From assembly GCA_029851415.1 (NCBI GenBank), contig CM056742.1, positions 55,609,454 to 55,673,453 of the forward strand: a stretch of DNA of 64,000 nt, in the 5' to 3' direction. Positions 1 through 11,230 of this stretch are shown here, in pieces (positions within the stretch are counted from its first letter, which is position 1; each line of letters opens with the position of its first letter). The position numbers and the translations under genes were made by a program. The notes under the pieces are model-generated. The model made no database searches, was not told where the DNA came from, and saw only the letters and a list, made by a program, of their open reading frames with translations. The DNA comes from Eretmocerus hayati. Its lineage: Eukaryota > Arthropoda > Insecta > Hymenoptera > Aphelinidae.

Positions 1-2833
1 TAAACTGCAAGGTCATTGGAAGTATCAGTGACAAGATTTTTGATAAAGAAGCCGTCCTTTCATTTTTACTGCCCTGTATATGTAAACCATCTCGAGTGTA
101 GCTGAAGCGACATTTCAACAGGTTTACACCTAAATATCTCATTTGTACAATTTTCACCAGGTCATAAACTGTCTGCCACCGTCTTAATCCCGCCCCCGAG
201 ACAAGCCCTTCGTGGAAAATTCGAAGCCGGCTCCGCTTCCTATGACCGAATCTGCGATTTTCACTCGGATTTCCATCCCCGGTCAACGAGGAAATGTTTG
301 TGTTCAGAGCTCAATTCAAAGATTTATCACCCTCAGCGTGATGAAAATTCGGATCTGCTTCCAAATCGACTATTCAGTGGAATTTCAGGGTATATAATAC
401 ATATCTTCGTTTGCCTCTCGTGTTCATCCAATAGTTTGATCTGGGGAAAAGGAAGCATTTTGTCATCAAAGAAGAGAAGTTATAAATTTTCATTCTAGTA
501 AGATAAATCCTACCGAATAAAAGCTAAACGGTTCGATCCAGTATTATAGAGCAAGCTTTGAACAGCTTACTATGATTGAGGAGGTGAAGTAGTGAGGAAC
601 ATCTCAGAGAAACCCACATAGAGTGATTCTATATGAGTAAGTCAGTGGAAATTCCGATATTTGGGTTGAAGATGTGCTAGACCTAGATCTCATTTCCGAA
701 TGTTCTAAGGTTTATTTTCCGACTTTTTGAAACATACAAAGTACTAATCAAACCCGGCCCGAGTATTAATATTTTCACATATCGCTGCCATAAGGATAAC
801 ACGGATAACGTGGTAGCGTCACATGTTCCTGACACTTTCAAGCATCATACGGTCCTGACATTTTGACACTAAAATTGATCTCACGGCCAAATGGTTCAAG
901 CTACAACTTTAAGGTTTTGGGATTCTCATTTGATCATTGGATACTTCGAAAAGAACCGATTAGGATCTCTGTAGTCTCGCGTTCAAGGGTCGCACTAGTG
1001 CCACACGTTCCTGACATGATAATTCAGCAAAACTAGATTTTCGCGGGAAAGAGCTCCGCAAAGTATGGAAATCAATTTTTTGCAGACATGGGGGCATAGA
1101 ATAGTTGCGCCTGGCAATTCACTCTTGGGACAAGTTGGTGTGGGGAAGCCTAGAGAGAGACAAATTCACTTTTATCGAGGAAAACTGAGGGAATAAGATT
1201 TTAAGTAAAATTGCGCCACAAAATGTGCGTGCTCAGCGCGTCCATGAAAAGTGGTCTTTGCGCTCTGGTAGTAGTGGGATTTGGTGCTCGATTTGATGCA
1301 TAATCCCAAAAATTTTCAATGTATCGGCCCGCCCAAATCCCTAACGAGCCTCTCGGTGGCGCTATAGACCGAGTTATACACTCAAAAAGGCCCAAAAAAA
1401 GAAAACCAACAATAACGCATATTAATCCTGCATTCTGACCCCTTTTCTGATGATTTTATTCGATACTCTGGGTCGTGGAAAAGTTGAGCCTGACAATTTA
1501 CTTGATTTACTGCAAGAAAAAATTGGTGCAGGAAAGCCTGGAATGTCTAACGCGAATTGCGCCATCAAACGTACTTGCCCAGCATGCACATAAAGAATGG
1601 TGTTTTGTGTAATTGTGGCATTTAATGCTCAATACCATTTTATTTGATAAGCTCACCCACTTTCGAAGTTTCCACGGAACTATTCATGTATTGAACTCAA
1701 ACAATTTTCGAAGTTGTTCTAAGTTTCACGTTTGACACGATTCACGAGCGTAGTGGGATATAAATGAGCGAAACCAGTCAAATTGAACTATATATGCAAT
1801 ACACTGCTCAGCAATTCACTGCTCAAAACCATTCTTAATCACTCTGTCTCATTCAGAGCTCTCCGCAGCTGCTCATTTGATTTTACCGCACCGGCCGTAC
1901 CACTGTTCCGCGTTCTGCACAGCGCATGCGCGTTGCGAGCTGTCCAGTGACAAAAAAGCAATTGTCGGTTTTCTATTGCTCAAATTGTCAAGAATGATTT
2001 CTAATCAATTTAAAGAGCTGAGCAATTGAGAACTGATTGTGAGCAATTATGAGCAATTCCATTCGTCACGTATTTTTATCTCCAGGAAAAGATATCGTCA
2101 CCAATAGGCGTTGCGACTCCATTATTTATTCTTAAAAAAACTGGGACCTGAGCAAATGTTGAGAATACTCGGAATAGATTGAGGAATTGAGCCTCAATCA
2201 GGGTGAATTCCCTCAGATTTTGCCCTTGACCTTCTTTCACCAACTTCCAGGTGGTGATCTACCCGTCTTACTTGCATTCATAGGTTAGGGTACCATAACC
2301 TGTGAGTCGAGTGAGACTGTAGGAATAAGCTGATGGCTTACCACTACTAATGAATGATTCTACACGCTTTGAGCAGAAGGCTCTTATGCGTTTCGTCCCA
2401 CCCCCTGCAACCTGGTTCATCGTAACCGGACTCATCAGCAGGGCTGGAGTTGCAGGTGGTGCCCTAGACGCTTGGTGATGAAGTGCTTGTGCGCTCTCAT
2501 ATAGTAATCAAGGTCTTTTGCCGTCGATTGCGAGAAAGGAGCTGGGACTGCTGTCCGTCTATTGCGCATGTGTGGTATTATGTACCCCACGAGACATTAG
2601 ATCTCGATGGACTGCAGTTCACCTTGCTGCCGAGTGTACTAAAAATATCACCCTTTCCCAATTCATCTCCATGCATTTTTTTTTAATTTTGTAAGAAACT
2701 AATTTCCATCTGTTGAATATGAAAGGAGATTAGTCGTGAGGTGGGCAAGAGAAGATCAGGCATCTTTAATGACAACAGCATCGAAATTGAGTTAGAATAT
2801 TTAGAGAATTTTTTCCAATGGTAACTTACTGAT
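1..2833. other. Unassigned intergenic DNA with one diverged direct duplication
   Basis: No reading frame here resembles a known protein and none is long. The segments near 1090-1200 and 1455-1560 are diverged direct copies: both run through a shared phrase around 'GTTGCGCCTGGCAATT' / 'GTTGAGCCTGACAATT' and then 'AAGCCT', followed by a shared 'ATTGCGCCA' stretch. Around 1810-2070 the short phrase GAGCAATT recurs several times. These look like old repeats; no element ends could be fixed. Confidence 0.35.
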
Positions 2834-3229
2834 GTGATCCATTCCTCTCTGTTCTTCTCATCTCTCACCTGTCAAAGTATCACGAGTCAGTTCTACAATA
2901 AGCAGTTTACGACCAGAAACCCTCATGAATCATATAGGGACCCTGGAAAAAAAGATGGCCTTCAACCGGAAAGTTTGAAATTGATAGTTTGGAAGAGTAG
3001 TAAAACAAACCTCCTTTCGATGTCAATTCGCACATCGAAAGTCACTCGTTCGGAAAAAAATAATGTGGATAATGGCCCGGGAGCTGTTCATAACATTCCA
3101 AAATACAGTGGTTCAAAGAATATTATGAAAAAACTTCCGAAAAATCGAGTCTCCGGTCCAAAACCACCAGAGTCATACCTTAAGACGTTTCGTAAATTCG
3201 AATCTTCCAATTTGAAGGCTCGTAGATGA
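2834..3229 (+). CDS. Hypothetical ORF, 131 codons, unsupported function
   Basis: This is the longest plus-strand frame in the first 6 kb. The product would be basic and rich in Ser, Lys and Pro, without signal peptide, membrane segment or motif I recognise. No neighbouring exon or promoter supports it. It could be a terminal exon of an unseen gene or a chance frame in AT-rich DNA; I favour chance. Confidence 0.12.
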   Translation: MIHSSLFFSSLTCQSITSQFYNKQFTTRNPHESYRDPGKKDGLQPESLKLIVWKSSKTNLLSMSIRTSKVTRSEKNNVDNGPGAVHNIPKYSGSKNIMKKLPKNRVSGPKPPESYLKTFRKFESSNLKARR

Positions 3230-3623
3230 ATGGAACAAGAAACATTTCTAGTAGATGGAATTCTAATGATTACTCTTGATGGTTACGTACATAAAGCCAC
3301 CCCAATGGTTCAATTGCAATCTACCTGCAGAACTACATTTGTCGAGTGATATTAGATCAATTTACAATAGTTATTCTCTTTATTTATGAAATTCCAAAAT
3401 CATTCTTAGCAAAAATAGTCCATTTCTACATCTGATAGGAATTAGATGGAAAATAATGGACTAGTTCAGAGATTTTCCCCATCCGTTCCCCTCAATTGGA
3501 TCCACGCCCTATATTATGTGCATTAGAAATGAGCGTGAACCATTTCTCACTCCATATTTTTTACATACATTTAATTTTCAGATATACGTCCAATTTCTCT
3601 CCGAATGATTCAAAGAATAAAAA

Positions 3624-5367
3624 CTAAAAGAGTACACTAACCTCCACGCTCGTTGTGAAACAACCCGAATCTCTCAAAATCATATGAAAAACCAATTGGT
3701 TGGGGAAATGGCTCCAACAACCCTCATGTTGATTTATTTTCTGTAAAACGAGCATTCGGGATAAGATACAACTCATCACAAAATATTTCCGTATAATCTG
3801 CAATTTTACATCCGTTCGATCTCGAGTTGAGGAGATCAAGATCATCTGCGAATTCCTAGATATTCTTTTGAAACAACTGAAATTCTCGATCAATTTCAAA
3901 ATTTTTAAGACCGATCCAATCATATTCCCAATCGAATTGCAAATAATCGATTTACAAAAATGCGTATGAATCCAATATCACTCGAAGAATTCAAGTAATT
4001 CCCTCCATTTTATTGGGGAGTGAATGCTCTCGCATTAACCTCTAAGCATAGAATCCGATTTGAAGCTTTCCTGATAAGCAGAATATCAAATCGTCCTCGT
4101 CATATATGTTCAAGAAATACCGTACTACACTTCCACGAGTTACAACAGCGTCATATAATTCCTTGGCTCATATGGGAGTTGGCCTTCTCATTCCCGAGTG
4201 CGACAGAGTATGACTCCCTGTTGACCAGCTATTGTGAAGAAACAACACAATACTAACACTATTCTTCAGGAGCAGGTTGCTGGATTTCCTCTGATCTGAA
4301 CATCGCTCTGGTCCCGACGCTGGTAAACCAGATTGACGAATCAGTTTCATCTTATCATGTCTCCTTCAATTTTCGTGAAAAAGAGTTACATTTCCAATCC
4401 AAACATAATACACTCCCCAGTTTCGACTCGATTTTACCACTCAAACACGGAATGAGGATGATGAAGCAATATTCGAAGTTCACTCCAACTATACAAAGAT
4501 CTTTTGCCTCCTGGATGTGATCTATAGGGAGACAAAACATGAAATGAATCAATTTTCCCAACAAAACTTGAGAAATCGGAGTTGCTTCCAGTCCAAGACA
4601 ATATCTGATCAAATATTCTGAAAGATGAGATCATTTTACGTCGAAATCATGTGCCATGATATTTTTTTACGAATTTTTGCGCTAGAGTACAGCAAGGCGA
4701 GATAAAACAGGCGCCAGCTTCGGTAGCTCCATAAGCAGTCCATGTTATACAAAGTTTTCCTTCCAAGCTCGTTACTTGGACAGGAAATGTCGTAGAGAGG
4801 ACTTTGAAATACAAAAATTTGACTTTGGGAAGATCTTCAAGTTCCCGTAAGAATTTGAGTGATCCGATCACTTCCGCCAAAGTTGTAGATGATTGATTGA
4901 AGGAGAAATTTTTTAGATACCCATCGTTGACTACGTGCGATCAAAAAGGACGCAATGAATATTTTAAACACCCGAATCAATAGATTTTTTGTGATCTTTC
5001 AGATGTTTTTTTCAGAATTCCCACACGACAAAGTATATTGGAAATATCACTGTTTTAGTGAGACCCTACTTGATCCATTATTTATGAAAGGTACTGTATG
5101 TCCAAGCAAAGTTTCATCATTTTGGAAATCATCATTCTGTACAAAGTCTGATCCGGTAAAAACGCCCATAAGGCAACGCATGAGCTTTTGCGTTTTAACA
5201 GGTTCGTCACCATTTTCACAGAATTCAAGTTTGCGCAAAGTTTCTGAATATTCATCTGGTTGAAAAGTAGGTAACCAGCTGATCAAGTCTGCTTCGCAGC
5301 TGAAAGTAGTTTTATTTTGATTGCCATGATTCCTGGGAAAGTGGCAAAAGTTTTCAAAGTTCATCAA
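3624..5367 (-). pseudogene. Decayed minus-strand coding remnant, leucine-rich
   Basis: Several consecutive minus-strand frames look like protein rather than noise but are broken by shifts and stops. The segment 5367-5047 includes 'LISWLPTFQPDEYSETLRKL'. The segment about 4907-4647 includes 'TTLAEVIGSLKFLRELEDLP' followed by KVKFLYF and an alternating hydrophobic stretch with Cys pairs. The segments 4612-4355 and 3923-3624 continue with Leu/Cys/Ile-rich text. The spacing of Leu and the short strands recall leucine-rich-repeat or F-box/LRR proteins, but I cannot confirm a family. No start codon or splice structure is evident, so this is either a dead gene or several exons of a diverged gene. 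What is seen: coding-like amino acid bias in one strand over 1.7 kb. What is inferred: common origin of the pieces. Confidence 0.3.
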
Positions 5368-6662
5368 GATTTATTGACTGTTGTGTCAAAATGTATGGAA
5401 AATAGTGAAATATATTCGAAAACTTTCAAAGAAGCAAAGAATCGTATTTCGCAAATTTTGTTTATTGCGAAATTTATCGTGAAATTATTTGCAAAATTTC
5501 GAAATTATATCCAATCATTCGCGAGCTGCGGCTCCGAGCTATATCTATAGCTATCACGATCAAATCCTGACTTGGAAAATCAAAAAGTCAAAAACAGCTA
5601 TTTCTAAAATTATTTGAAAATCGGTTCTGATTTTAGATTGGATGGCTTCATGCACCTCAACATAACTCAAGTGTGGTCCGCACGCAGTTTTGGTAACGCA
5701 ACGCTCGACTATGCGTAGTCCGCTCTATACCTATATGTCTGTACTGAGTACTCAAGTATATGTATTGGGGTGTCCGTTGTCCCCCAAGTTTCGCCGATCG
5801 CGCATGCCATCCTCGAAAACTTAATAATTTGGTGAGACATTGCCAGACAAAAATTTCCGGGCCCTGGGTGATGTTCAAGTGCTGCTCCGCCTGCCAGTTT
5901 CTTCTCCAAACTGAACTGAACTGTTCTGAATAGAATTTAAATTCGAAGATTCGCATTTCCTGCCCGCAAATTCCCTTCTATGTCCTCGAATGTGTTCTCA
6001 ATCGACTTAAAGCGCAATCTTCTTCAAAATGACCACCTGAAGGACTCAATTTGATGCAGTGGAACCGGGGATAGCCTACTTATTTGCATATTATTCATCT
6101 AAAGAGTGTAAAAGTGATTGAAATCGGCCGTTTATTGTTTTGTCGGTTTTTTTGAGTCTAACTTACCAATCCTGATATTATCATTCCAGAATTATTATTC
6201 TTGATATTCTTAATATTCTTATTTCAGGATTATACAATTGTTACACATATTCTTGAATTTCTATTGGATTATATGATCGAAATCGTCCAGGTTCGAAGTC
6301 AATATCTGAGAAATTTCAAGTGCTTATATAGGCGGAGGAATAAGCATACAAAAATCGAGCAATCATCCCAATTGAATAAGTCAAGATCGCTATCGCAGCT
6401 GGTCTGGCATATCTCGCGCGAGTTGGTGGTGCGCATTTTTTTCGAAGTCGAGGTCGAAATTCTTCGAGATCATGAGAAACTTGAAACATTCTTGACGAGC
6501 GATGTCTTACGGGATGATGATTTTCCAAATGAAATAGTTCCGCACGAACAGACAGGGATGAGAGTGTGATGAATACAAATTTATGAGAGTTGAATGCGAG
6601 TAGGAATAGTTTTGGGGTAGAGCGATGTAATCTTTTCTACTGTATTTAACAAAATTCACCTA
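5368..6662. other. No supported gene
   Basis: I see no recognisable coding region, repeat end or RNA gene here. A 122-codon plus-strand frame at 6201-6569 is present but shows no motif and no coding-like neighbours. Confidence 0.4.
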
Positions 6663-6991
6663 CAAGGAGAAGTCCAACCTTGCGGAAAACGGATTTTGAT
6701 CAAACTCTAGGAATCATCTCGTTTTGGTGAGCAATTAAGGTATCTTGGAGGGTTTAATCCCATGGGCCTCCTATCCTGAGATACAGCTACAGAGATTAGC
6801 ATTGTGAGTATATCTATATATATGACTTTTCAACATGGGCCTATATTGGCAACGCTAATTTCCATAGCTGTATCTGAGAATAGGAGGCCCATAGGATTAA
6901 ACCCTTGAACATACCTCCATTTTCCACTAAAACAAGATGATTCCCAAAGTTTCATCAAGATCCGTGATCCGCAAGGTTGGACCTCCCCTTG
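6663..6991. mobile_element. CAAGG foldback MITE, arm type 1 (copy A)
   Basis: This 329-bp element is an almost complete inverted repeat. It starts CAAGGAGAAGTCCAACC and ends GGTTGGACCTCCCCTTG, and is flanked on both sides by CTA (6660-6662 and 6992-6994). The arms run about 130 bp each. The centre (about 6796-6865) holds TTAGCATTG ... TATATCTATATATAT ... GGGCCTATA ... GCTAA, a core shared with the other CAAGG elements of this window. No coding capacity. A 3-bp TNA target duplication would suit a PIF/Harbinger-like or another TNA-targeting transposase, but the family is not assigned. Confidence 0.85.
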
Positions 6992-7184
6992 CTAGACATG
7001 TTTTCTCACGAGTAGCGCGAATGCTGCACAGCATTTCTTCCTCTATCCATTCGTAATTTGTTGTTGCGCCAGAGGAGGGCTGAAATCTGCACCAGAATTT
7101 TCTTGTGGTCAACGATACCACCAATGTCTGGTTGCCTCCTCGTACTCTTTGAGTCGCTTCACACATAGACAGAAAGTGAGACAC

Positions 7185-7890
7185 CATATGAATAAGTCAA
7201 TTCTTAATGAGAGTTCGAATTAGTTCTGAGGTGGTGGTGAGATTTGTGATTCTGGTATAATATTCAAAGCTAACATTTCAGGAGAAGAACTGCAGGCTAG
7301 CTCTGTACCTGTCATACAAAGATGCTGTTTCTATATTGCTTGCTCTGCAATTTACCTCCACCTAATTCCCCTCGTGCCTGGTAAGCATTTGGGAGTATAT
7401 TTCCTGCATGATTCCACTCACGGTGCTCCAAATCTATCTGCCGACGGTCGAAAAAGACGTTGGAAAATTCAATCTCACTTGGCTCTGCGCATTGGCGATA
7501 CGTGAGGGAATGTTATTCTTTCGTGCGTACCGACTTGCTCGAATTGGGTGGGTTAGGGAGAATATATAACACATCAAGTTGCACTCCTCCAGTGCCTGCA
7601 AATTTCTAATTCTCTTCTTGACCGGAGCCAGATAGATTTGAAGCTACCGTGAGTGGAATAATGTAATCGAGATGGTCCCAAACGCTAACAAGGCACGAGG
7701 GAAATCAGACCGAAGTAAGTTGCAGAGCAAGCGATATAGGAATATCATGTTCGTATAACAGATATAAAGGGATTCTGCAATTCTTCTCCCAACACATTAG
7801 CTTTGAATGTCATACCGGAGTCACAAATCTCACCGCCACCTCAGAATTACTTTGAACTCTCATTGACAATCGACTCATTTATGTAAAAGG
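7185..7890. repeat. Old inverted-repeat (foldback) element
   Basis: The segment 7185-7445 is repeated in reverse complement at about 7628-7890 with many differences and small indels; both contain the phrase GAGGTGG.GGTGAGATTTGTGA and a shared GCTTGCTCTGCAA. A central loop of about 180 bp shows no coding. Ends and target duplication are not clear, so class cannot be given. Confidence 0.65.
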
Positions 7891-8186
7891 TTCTACAGAG
7901 CTCCTGACATTTGGGTTGCTGAAAAGTGAATTTTTTCTTCTCATGACACGCGTCTGGAACCAGTTTTGCTGGTTAGTAGGACCTTCCAAATGAGTGTGAG
8001 AATACCTGACCACTGGTTTGGAAGGATGTTATTTCTGTTGTTAATAATGATCATGATGAGCCGTCTGAGGTCCATTGTGCGCGCCACATTGAATCCTAAT
8101 CTACTCACTCAGAGCCAACGGCGGATACAGGGTTCGGATTTGGGGACGGAAGCGGTCTCGCGCGTGTATATATATTCTTATATATA

Positions 8187-8361
8187 CAGTAAAACCTCTC
8201 TTAGCGGCCACCCTCCGGGACCGGAAAAAATTGGCCGTTAAGGGAGGTGGACGCTTTTGGGAGGTAATTTACACATGAAAAGTACTTTCGGAACGGAGAA
8301 AACCCGGCCGTTAGAAGAGGTGGCCGCTCTTGAAAGGTGGCCGCTAAGAGAGGTTTTACTG
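8187..8361. mobile_element. pogo/Tigger-like MITE, 175 bp
   Basis: The ends CAGTAAAACCTCTCTTAGCG... and its reverse complement are perfect over about 25 bp and are flanked by TA on each side (8185-8186 and 8362-8363). Elements with CAGT ends and a TA duplication belong to the pogo/Tigger branch of Tc1/mariner. The interior is a further imperfect inverted repeat of the same GGCCGCT/AGAGAGGT words and codes for nothing. Confidence 0.85.
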
Positions 8362-9624
8362 TATATAATGACTGGCCGTGCCTGATTTCAGGTCCAGTCA
8401 TATCCAAATTATATCTGGTTCTTTAATTTGGATTCGGTTATGCTGTATATCATGAAAAGAGGGGACTGTCGAGTGACAACAAAGAGCGTACGTTTGAGTA
8501 CCGAAGCTTCGATGAAAATCTAGGTGAAGAGAAATTCGAAGATATTCTCGAGAAATATTCACAAATGGTCAGTAGATCGATAAAGTAAGCGCGAAAGCTC
8601 GAGCACGAGGTCGGGAGGGCATGATGAGGAAAACATTCTACTGATAGGCACCAGAGAGAGAAAAAGAGATCGGGCTGGCACTTACAGGTGTTGCCAAGGT
8701 CGCTGGTCCAAGGGACGAGATGGCTACGATGTCCAGGCGTAGTTGGAATTTGCCCTGAAGATGGGTCGAAGAGGGTGCCGAGAGCGGGCCAACGAGACTC
8801 CAAGCACGGGTCGGAGATATGCCGGAACGAATTTAGCCAAGCTGTGCCAGGACGGTCTAAAAGCTATAGATCACCAGGTTGGCCAAGAGGCCGCTTTCAA
8901 TGGGTTCAATGCACACGCGAAACCCCAGAAAAGTTGCTCCAAAAAGGGCGGCTACGAAGCAACAATGAGATATTCGGCGCGGATAAAGTATTCGCCAGAG
9001 CGAAACGTGCCCGCTTTACTCCGGTCTCGCTAGTTATACCGCACGCCGCGTGCCAGCGATGTGCGCGACTTCCATGCGTGCGGAGGGGAAAGACGGGGGC
9101 GCGGGTGGTCAAGCTATTGCGGCTGCCGCCGCAAGCGACGGCCCGAGGGCGCTATATATGCCAACTCTCTCCCTCTCTCTTTTTCTTAAGGTGAGGGAGG
9201 GCAAAATCTGCCTCAAGATCCTTCTTATCCGTCACCAGATACTGGACTGGTTCAGCTTACGCGGGCTACGCATAGTCCACGCAGGCTATACCAGGCGGGA
9301 TCGGGTTTGGGTGGGGCCCACCAAGGGTGGGCCCGGCCGTGTAAAATCCCTCTCCCCTTGATGTCCGATACCTAGGACATCGGGCAATCAAAAAAGAGAT
9401 CCACCTGCATGTACCATCTCAGCCCGGAACCGCGTGAGCATTACATCACGATGAGCGGCATGTCCCTTCTCCATCTTCTCTCTTCGGCCACTTGTCGGCA
9501 TCTTGTATCTTCATTCTTCATTTTTTCCCTCTCTTTCTTCTTCCTTCTCTCTTCTTTCTTTCCTCTTCAGTCCATCATATTCCTCCTGGAATCATTTGGA
9601 CCTCTTCTGTTTGAATCGGCAGAA
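8362..9624. other. GC-richer segment; lower part may be the 3' UTR of the adjacent LINE
   Basis: No gene is supported. The portion from about 9060 to 9624 lies downstream of the minus-strand LINE reading frame and contains pyrimidine-rich runs (9160-9190, 9510-9575) and inverted phrases such as GGGGCCCACC...GGTGGGCCC near 9316-9340. It is plausibly LINE 3' untranslated sequence, but no poly(A)/poly(T) terminus or target duplication marks an end. A 53-codon stop-free stretch at 8427-8585 ends beside a possible donor site but stands alone. Confidence 0.3.
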
Positions 9625-11163
9625 TCACTGTAATTCGCCTGCTTCGAGGCGCCTCACTTCCCTCTCTTTCTCCTCCTCACGGGTCATCACCAGCTCCATG
9701 TATCCGATGACTCTATCCCATGTCTCTTGGTTGCGGAGCAAGTACGGGACGAGATTCTCAGGTGTCAGTTGAGCACCCAGCCATTCATCCAACTCGGCGC
9801 GCTCTCTTCGGGTGTCGTTGCACGTGAACAGGGCGTGTTCAGCGTCATCCTAGTTGTCCCCGCATGACTGACATGCTGGAGATGTCCTCTTCTTGGCCCG
9901 GGTCAGATAGGCCTCGAGGCAACCGTGGTCACTCAGTGCTTGCGTCGCCTAGTAATCTGTCTCTCCGTAGGTGCGTCCCGCCCACTTGGCTACGTCGCGG
10001 ATCAGCCGATACGTCAATCTGCCATTTGCAAATGGCGAATCCCACTCAGTTTGCCACTGCTCAAGTGTGGTTCCCTCCCCGTTGTCGCGGATGATCTCCT
10101 TCATCGTTGGGGTGAGCAAACGTTCGGCTCCGATCACTTTTTGCCGGTCCCAGATTCGCACTCGCTCCGCGACGAGCAAGGGGATGGGTGGCATCCGCGC
10201 CAACACGGAAGCTGCGTCTCCTGACACGGTGCGGTAGGCACGAATGCTCCTCAGAGCCGCTCTCCGGTGGACAGGCCCCATCCTCTTCTCGATGACGGCC
10301 TTCTCCACTCTCTTCCCCCACACGGGTGCACCGTAGAGCATGATGGAAGCGCTCACGGTGTTGAGCAGCTTGCGCCCTTCCTGTTTCGGTCCTCCGATGT
10401 TCGGCATCAGCCGCTGAAGCGTTTCACTGACCCTGCTCGCCTTCTGGGCGGCCTCCTGGATGTGCTTCTTGAATGACCACTTGTCGCCAAGCCATACGCC
10501 GAGGTATCTCAGCTCTGTCTTGCGTGGGATCTCTTACCCGTTGATGTAAAACCAGGGTAAGGCAAACTTCCTGCATCTTGTGACCACGATTGCTTCGCAC
10601 TTCTTGACAGCAAGCTCCAGAAGCCTGCTGATCATCCACTCGTAGACTCGGGCCAGCGCCTCGTTTGCGCGTCTACCCAAGAGTTCTTTTTTGTCGGCCC
10701 AGACTATGAGTCCCGCGTCGTCCGCAAGAGCCACGATTATCACTCTTTCTGGCAGTTCGATAGTTAGTAAACCGTCGTACTGGGTGTTCCAGTTGAATGG
10801 CCCGGAAACCGATCCCTGTCTAATTCCGGCGGACAGTTCCCGAATCTCTTGTCCCTCGTCGGTGTCGTACACGAGGGTCCTGTTCCGCAGATAGTCACTC
10901 ATGACGGCTAGTAGATAGGGCGGCACTTTACCTGCTTGGGATTGATAGACTCGCTCCCAGCTCGCGCAGTTGAACGCGTTTTTTATGTCCAACGGAATGA
11001 TGGCACAGAATCTTCCTCTTCCTTGGTATGGGTTCCCTACCGACGCTTCAACCCGTTCTTGGACCTCCTCGGTCGCGTGCACAGTGCTGCGTCCCTCCCG
11101 GAACTCGAACTGCATTGGTGGTAGCCCGCCGCTCTCTTCGTAGGCTTCCTCTACCCTGTTAGG
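9625..11163 (-). pseudogene. 5'-truncated R1-like non-LTR retrotransposon ORF2 (RT to C-terminal zinc knuckle)
   Basis: Read on the minus strand, one frame runs about 510 codons with only three nonsense codons (10536-10534 TAA, 9951-9949 TAG, 9852-9850 TAG) and no frameshift. It begins inside the reverse transcriptase: a 'FREGRST' phrase, then motif A as LDIKNAFNCASW, GIRQGSV.GP (motif B), and LADDAGLIV in place of the usual FADD/YADD motif C. The thumb/connection follows (YGAPVWG, AYRTVS), then GR.TYRLIRD, and a C-terminal CCHC-type knuckle (C-x2-C ... H-x4-C near 9870-9815). This order and wording match the R1 clade (R1/LOA/I group) of LINEs. The endonuclease, ORF1 and N-terminal RT are missing; homology stops at a (GA)n run at about 11163. 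The copy is in ordinary DNA, not 28S rDNA. It makes no functional protein as it stands. Confidence 0.88.
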
Positions 11164-11230
11164 CTCTCTCTCTCTCTTTTACCTTCAACTGACCTCTCCA
11201 TATCTCTCACCGTCGCTGTAAAATAAATAT

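Noticed and set aside
8427..8588. Possible exon of about 53 codons ending near a GTCAGT donor
   Set aside because: It reads plausibly (acidic, helix-like) but is short, without start codon or partner exons, and has no recognisable similarity.
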